A program made the position numbers and the translations under genes. The notes beneath the pieces are model-generated. The model worked only from the letters and a program-made list of their open reading frames with translations, ran no database searches and was not told where the DNA came from. Positions 4,860-7,921 of a stretch of 7,921 nucleotides of DNA are shown one piece after another (the first letter of the stretch is position 1; each line of letters opens with the position of its first letter). The DNA is from Alphaproteobacteria bacterium. Its GTDB lineage: Bacteria > Pseudomonadota > Alphaproteobacteria > JAEULC01. The stretch is taken from contig JADZDN010000265.1 in the NCBI GenBank assembly GCA_020851015.1, forward strand, positions 1-7,921, read 5' to 3'.

Positions 4860-6140
4860 CTATCGACCGGGCCCGGTCGCTTCGACCCGTCGCCGCAGTT
4901 CCGCCAGGCACGCCGCGCGTCCGGCGGCGAAGTCCCCCGCCTCCCACCAGGCGGTCAGCGCGTCGATCAGCTCGCCCACCCTGGGGCCGGCCGGCACGCC
5001 CAGCGCCAGCACGTCGCGGCCCTTGACCGGCAGGTCGCGCCGGCACCAGGCCGATGCCTCGTCGAACAGCGCGCGCCAGTCCTCGGCCTCGCGGCGCGTG
5101 AGTTGCCCCTGCTTCGCCGCCGTGGCCGCCGCCCAGGCAAGCAGCACCAGCTCGCTGCGCAGCCCGTCCGCGATGCGATTGAACGCCGCTCGGCGCGCTT
5201 TGGCGGAAAGTTCGGGCGAAAGCCCCGCCGACGGAGCGGCGAGCGCGGCAAGCCGGTCGCGCTGCGCCACGGAGAGGCGCAGGCGCTCGGCCACCGCTAG
5301 GGCGGCCGGACGGCCGCCTTCGATCATGGCGGCCAGCCGCCGGATGGCGTCCGTTCCCTCGGAGATGCCTTCGATGGTCACGAGCGCCCGCAGCATGTCG
5401 ATGCGCGTCGCCTCGGCGAGGTACGCCTTGAGTATCCCGCGCTCGTCCATCAGGACCAGCACCGATGCCGGCTCGGCCGCGGCGAGCAGGCGCAGCGTCT
5501 CCTGCGCGAGGCGTTCGCCCGACAGGCCCGGCAACAGGCTGGCCAGGCGCGTGCAGGCGGCAAGCGCGTCCGCGTCGGGCGGCGGCTTGCCGTAATGCGC
5601 GTGGAAGCGGAAGAAGCGCAGCAGTCGCAGCACGTCCTCGCGGATGCGCGTCTCGGCATCGCCGACGAAGCGCACCCGCCCGGCCGCGAGGTCCGCACGG
5701 CCGCCGAAATAGTCGTAGAGCCTGCCGTCCGGCGCGCAGGACATCGCGTTGAAGGTGAAGTCGCGCCGCGCCGCGTCCTGCCGCCAGTCGTCGGTGAAGG
5801 CGACGACCGCGCGCCGCCCGTCGGTCTCGACGTCGCGCCGGAGCGTCGTTATCTCGTAGGGCCGGTGCTCGCTGACGGCGGTGACGGTGCCATGCGCGAT
5901 CCCCGTCGGCACGGCATGGATGCCGGCCGCCTTCAGCCGCTCCATGACCAGGGCGGGCGGTTCGGGCGTGGCGATGTCGATGTCCTTGACCGGGCGGCCG
6001 ATGCAGGCGTCGCGCACGCAGCCGCCGACGAACCGCACCTCGGCGCCGCCGGCGGCGATCGCATCCAGCACCGCCCGGGTGGCGGGCGTCGTCATCCAGG
6101 GTTGCGGCTCCAGGCGCACGACGCCGCTTGGCTGCTTCAC
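4860..6140 (-). CDS. CCA tRNA nucleotidyltransferase
   Basis: This class II nucleotidyltransferase adds or repairs the 3' CCA of tRNAs, using CTP and ATP without a template. Of 426 residues, the head domain shows RFVGGCVRD at 36-44, the catalytic carboxylates in DIDIAT (Asp53 and Asp55), the TLRRD segment at 99-103 and RRDFTFNAM at 125-133. The neck carries RVRFVGDAETRIREDVLRLL at 155-174 followed by RFFRF, the ribonucleotide-binding helix. The C-terminal 200 residues are helical body and tail, of the longer alphaproteobacterial type. The start is GTG 6140, 10 nt after the DUF6111 stop. No strong Shine-Dalgarno is visible, suggesting coupling. Met16 (ATG 6095) is an alternative, but the preceding QPW fits the family. 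A poly(A) polymerase cannot be excluded, but alphas usually have one such enzyme, a CCA transferase. Confidence 0.93.
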   Translation of the reverse strand: MKQPSGVVRLEPQPWMTTPATRAVLDAIAAGGAEVRFVGGCVRDACIGRPVKDIDIATPEPPALVMERLKAAGIHAVPTGIAHGTVTAVSEHRPYEITTLRRDVETDGRRAVVAFTDDWRQDAARRDFTFNAMSCAPDGRLYDYFGGRADLAAGRVRFVGDAETRIREDVLRLLRFFRFHAHYGKPPPDADALAACTRLASLLPGLSGERLAQETLRLLAAAEPASVLVLMDERGILKAYLAEATRIDMLRALVTIEGISEGTDAIRRLAAMIEGGRPAALAVAERLRLSVAQRDRLAALAAPSAGLSPELSAKARRAAFNRIADGLRSELVLLAWAAATAAKQGQLTRREAEDWRALFDEASAWCRRDLPVKGRDVLALGVPAGPRVGELIDALTAWWEAGDFAAGRAACLAELRRRVEATGPGR

Positions 6141-6150
6141 GGCGCGCCGG

Positions 6151-6453
6151 TCACGGGGTTGTCCGTCCGGGCACGAGCTTTCCGTTCTCCATGTGCGCGG
6201 GTTCGTAGTGCGCGCCCGGCTTGGCGCCGGTGTCGATGAAATTGACGGCGACCGAGATCAGCGCCAGCACGACCCCGGCCAGCACGACCCCGGCCAGCAC
6301 GAGCCACGACCACGGCACGTCGACCTCGGCCGGCACCGCGCCGCCATCGCCGCCGCGCGCCCGCGCGCGACGGCCGAGATGCCATGCATAGACGAGATAG
6401 AGCACGGTCGGCAGGAGCAGCGGCAGGACGATGGATACCAGGAGCCGGATCAC
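6151..6453 (-). CDS. DUF6111-family small membrane protein
   Basis: The 100-aa protein has two hydrophobic helices, at about residues 3-24 (LLVSIVLPLLLPTVLYLVYA) and 48-71, joined by a basic, Gly-rich loop (GRRARARGGDGG), which should place the loop in the cytoplasm. The tail AHYEPAHMENGKLVPGR is conserved in feel with DUF6111 proteins, which I recall next to NUDIX and CCA-transferase genes in alphaproteobacteria. No function is known. It starts at GTG 6453 with AAGG about 9 nt upstream, 12 nt after the NUDIX stop, and ends 10 nt before the CCA-transferase start, so it is inside an operon. The second helix is partly encoded by a 15-bp tandem repeat. Confidence 0.82.
   Translation of the reverse strand: MIRLLVSIVLPLLLPTVLYLVYAWHLGRRARARGGDGGAVPAEVDVPWSWLVLAGVVLAGVVLALISVAVNFIDTGAKPGAHYEPAHMENGKLVPGRTTP
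6263..6302. repeat. 15-bp tandem repeat inside the DUF6111 gene
   Basis: The unit GCCAGCACGACCCCG occurs at 6263-6277 and 6278-6292 without mismatch, with a third partial copy over 6293-6302. On the coding strand it is in frame and yields LAGVVLAGVVLA (residues 53-64) in the second transmembrane helix. Perfect identity at the DNA level, not merely in protein, suggests a recent slippage or duplication event. Confidence 0.85.
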
Positions 6454-6465
6454 GTTCGCACGCCT

Positions 6466-7095
6466 TCAACGACGCAGCGCTTCCGACAGGTTCACCAGCA
6501 TGCCCGCAGTGGCGCCCCAGATGTAATAGCCGAGATAGGGCCAGACATAGAACTGGCGCGACATGCCGTTGATCACGCGCTCGCGCAGTTCGACGTTGGC
6601 GGGATCGAGGATGAAGCGCAGCGGCACCTCGAAGACCTCCGCCACCTCGGTCGGGTCGGGCCGCAGCTCTTGCGGCGGGTCGACGACGCCGACCACGGGC
6701 GTCACCTCGTAGCCCGTGCGGATCACATAGGTGTCGAGCCGTCCGACGATCTCGACGTTCGCCGGCGGCAGGCCGACTTCCTCCTGCGCCTCGCGCAGCG
6801 CGCAGGTCGTCGCGTCCGCGTCGCATTCCTCGATGCGGCCGCCGGGAAAACTGACCTGCCCGGCGTGGTCCGCCAGATGCGGCGAGCGCTGCGTCAGCAG
6901 CACCGTCATGCCGGCCGGGCGGTCGACCAGCGGCACCAGCACGGCGGCCGGCCGCAGCTTCTTGCCCTCGGCCAGCAATTCGCGGCGGCGGAGATCGGGA
7001 TTGAGGTCGCCGTCGCCGCGCTCGCGCCGGACCAGCGGCTCGGCCAGACGCCGGCGCAACGTCTCGCGGGTCAGGGGGCGCGCGTCGGTCAGCAT
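6466..7095 (-). CDS. NUDIX hydrolase, CoA pyrophosphatase type (NudL/NUDT7-like)
   Basis: The 209-aa enzyme probably hydrolyses coenzyme A or acyl-CoA to phosphopantetheine and 3',5'-ADP, or cleans up a related nucleotide. The CoA-type signature LLTQRSPHLADHAGQVSFPG (66-85) stands directly before the Nudix box at about 85-109. The box has REAQEEVGL at 101-109 with the metal-binding Glu102, Glu105 and Glu106. The first Glu of the canonical box is replaced, as in several CoA-type members, and the Arg usual in the CoA signature is Ala here. ATG 7095 overlaps the DUF1285 stop by 7 nt and has GAAGG just upstream, so translation is coupled. The C-terminal Trp/Tyr-rich segment (FYVWPYLGYYIWG) is also typical of this family. 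Confidence 0.92.
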   Translation of the reverse strand: MLTDARPLTRETLRRRLAEPLVRRERGDGDLNPDLRRRELLAEGKKLRPAAVLVPLVDRPAGMTVLLTQRSPHLADHAGQVSFPGGRIEECDADATTCALREAQEEVGLPPANVEIVGRLDTYVIRTGYEVTPVVGVVDPPQELRPDPTEVAEVFEVPLRFILDPANVELRERVINGMSRQFYVWPYLGYYIWGATAGMLVNLSEALRR

Positions 7096-7682
7096 GGACC
7101 TTCGGCGCGGCCAAGCGGAAAGAACGTGCCGGCGCTCCAGACGCCGAAATGGCTATGGCCGTCCACGCACTCGCAGCCGCCAAGGCCCACGAGTTCGTAA
7201 TAGACCGAGCGTGCGATGCGGGCTTCCAGCCCGTCCCGCACCAGCACGTAAGGCCGCGGTTCTTCGGTCACAGGATCGTGAACCACGCGAATCGGATGCG
7301 CCTTGTCCGCGACGATTTCGTCGTCGACATTGGTGCGGAAGCGCAGGCGCTGGCTGCGCGCCGTCCCTTGCGCGTCCACCGCAACGGCGATGAAAGGGGC
7401 GTCCTCCACCACGATCCGGCCCCGTTCGGCCGGAGTCACGAGCCAGAAGCCGTCGGCTTCGCGGCGCAGAACGGTGGAGAACAAACGCACCAAGGGCTTG
7501 CGACCGATCGGCGAGCCCTGGTAGTGCCAAACGCCTTCGCGGTCGATCCGCATGTCAAGGTCGCCGCAGAGCGTCGGCACGCGGGTTGCGGGGCCGGGCG
7601 TTGAACCCCCGGGCCTGGCGGGCGTTGCGCCCAAGTGCGTTAGGATGCTTTCGGGCTCGCGTGTCATACTAGGCGTCGCCAT
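7089..7682 (-). CDS. DUF1285 domain-containing protein
   Basis: The 197-aa protein matches the DUF1285 family along its length: CGDLDMRIDREGVWHYQG (39-56), SPIGRKPLVRLFSTVLRREA (57-76), LVTPAERGRIVVEDAPF (81-97), LRFRTNVDDEIVADKAHP (113-130), RPYVLVRDGLEARIARSVYY (143-162) and FGVWSAGTFFPL (179-190). The function is not established. It is a soluble, two-subdomain beta-rich protein with no signal peptide. The first 35 residues are variable and Pro-rich. ATG 7682 has AGGA 4 nt upstream. ATG 7667 (Met6) is possible but has no ribosome site. It is the first gene of the leftward operon with NUDIX, DUF6111 and the CCA-transferase, and is divergent from the MoxR ATPase. Confidence 0.93.
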   Translation of the reverse strand: MATPSMTREPESILTHLGATPARPGGSTPGPATRVPTLCGDLDMRIDREGVWHYQGSPIGRKPLVRLFSTVLRREADGFWLVTPAERGRIVVEDAPFIAVAVDAQGTARSQRLRFRTNVDDEIVADKAHPIRVVHDPVTEEPRPYVLVRDGLEARIARSVYYELVGLGGCECVDGHSHFGVWSAGTFFPLGRAEGPC

Positions 7683-7746
7683 ATGATCCTAGGTCCCGCA
7701 CCCACCGGCAAGCCCCGACTGGCGTGCCATCTTGGAGGAGCAGTCC
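7683..7746. promoter_or_regulatory. Divergent intergenic region between DUF1285 and moxR
   Basis: Only 64 bp separate the two divergent starts, so both promoters must lie here or within the coding ends. The stretch 7664-7693 is less GC-rich and includes TATGAT (7682-7687) in the rightward direction and the palindromes CATATG (7680-7685) and CCTAGG (7688-7693). None has a convincing -35 partner. GGAGGAG at 7734-7740 is the moxR ribosome binding site. Confidence 0.35.
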
Positions 7747-7921
7747 GTGACCTTGTCCGATACCGTCGTCAATCCTGCCGATCCGAAGCTCCTGCTGGCG
7801 GAGCTCGAAGCCGCCGGCGAGCGCCTGGCGGCCGCGCGCGCGGGCCTGGGTCGGATCATCTTCGGCCAGCGCCAAGTCATTGATCTATCCCTTATCACGC
7901 TGCTTTCGGGCGGTCACGCCC
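7747..7921 (+). CDS. MoxR-family AAA+ ATPase, N-terminal fragment (runs off the right edge)
   Basis: The 58 visible residues match the N-terminal end of MoxR-type AAA+ ATPases: a helical lead-in (LLLAELEAAGERLAAARAGL) then GRIIFGQRQVIDLSLITLLS and GGHA, after which the Walker A loop would come just outside the window. MoxR ATPases act as chaperones, usually with a DUF58 and VWA-domain membrane protein encoded next. I cannot see whether those follow here. The start is GTG 7747, preceded by GGAGGAG 6 nt upstream, a strong ribosome site. An upstream ATG at 7683 belongs to another frame. The family is clear, the subfamily is not. Confidence 0.88.
   Translation, partial: MTLSDTVVNPADPKLLLAELEAAGERLAAARAGLGRIIFGQRQVIDLSLITLLSGGHA

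Noticed and set aside
4130..5026. A 298-codon plus-strand open frame
   Set aside because: It is antisense to the SGNH hydrolase and the end of the CCA-transferase, and reads through the REP element (MVSLSNHE is a telltale translation of that repeat).
5881..7200. A 439-codon plus-strand open frame
   Set aside because: It is antisense to four recognisable genes and its composition (His/Arg/Gln/Asp-rich, low hydrophobic order) is typical of a shadow frame.
1..7921. tRNA or rRNA genes, CRISPR arrays, prophage, integrase or insertion sequence
   Set aside because: I looked for cloverleaf-like blocks, regular spaced repeats and transposase motifs and saw none.

Overview
This 7.9-kb, GC-rich window looks like chromosomal DNA of an alphaproteobacterium. 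The evidence is the gene content: a Rieske protein of the cytochrome bc1 complex divergent from trmL-hemF, and a DUF1285 / CoA-type NUDIX / DUF6111 / CCA-transferase chain divergent from a MoxR-type AAA+ ATPase. I recall both arrangements as typical of Rhodospirillales- or Hyphomicrobiales-like genomes. No order or genus can be fixed from the sequence alone.

Left part (1-2609). The N-terminal two fifths of petA (Rieske Fe-S subunit of bc1) lies on the minus strand and runs off the left edge. A 242-bp divergent region follows, with an extended -10 facing right and a possible promoter facing left. On the plus strand, trmL (tRNA wobble 2'-O-methyltransferase) overlaps hemF (aerobic coproporphyrinogen III oxidase) by ATGA. 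Next comes a secreted protein of unknown function. A 27-bp in-frame tandem repeat straddles the hemF stop codon.

Middle part (2657-3359). A hairpin sits where this plus-strand group meets the minus-strand block. Two small minus-strand genes follow (87 and 78 aa, overlapping by 41 nt). Upstream of them is an AT-rich segment with a near-perfect 16-bp palindrome, short repeats and a sigma-54-like -24/-12 element.

Right part (3360-7682, all minus strand). In transcription order: DUF1285 protein, CoA-pyrophosphatase-like NUDIX hydrolase, DUF6111 membrane protein and CCA tRNA nucleotidyltransferase. The first four are tightly packed or overlapping and probably form one operon. A 58-bp paired-hairpin REP/BIME-like element separates them from an SGNH/GDSL hydrolase and a spermidine-synthase-fold protein, which are themselves 26 nt apart. 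At the right edge, divergent from DUF1285, is the start of a MoxR-family ATPase, cut before its Walker A motif.

The window is mostly housekeeping: respiration, haem synthesis, tRNA maturation and modification, and nucleotide clean-up. I see no phage, CRISPR, insertion sequence or defence system. The least explained parts are the small overlapping gene pair with its AT-rich control region, the SGNH hydrolase / SpeE-like pair, and the short structured repeats.
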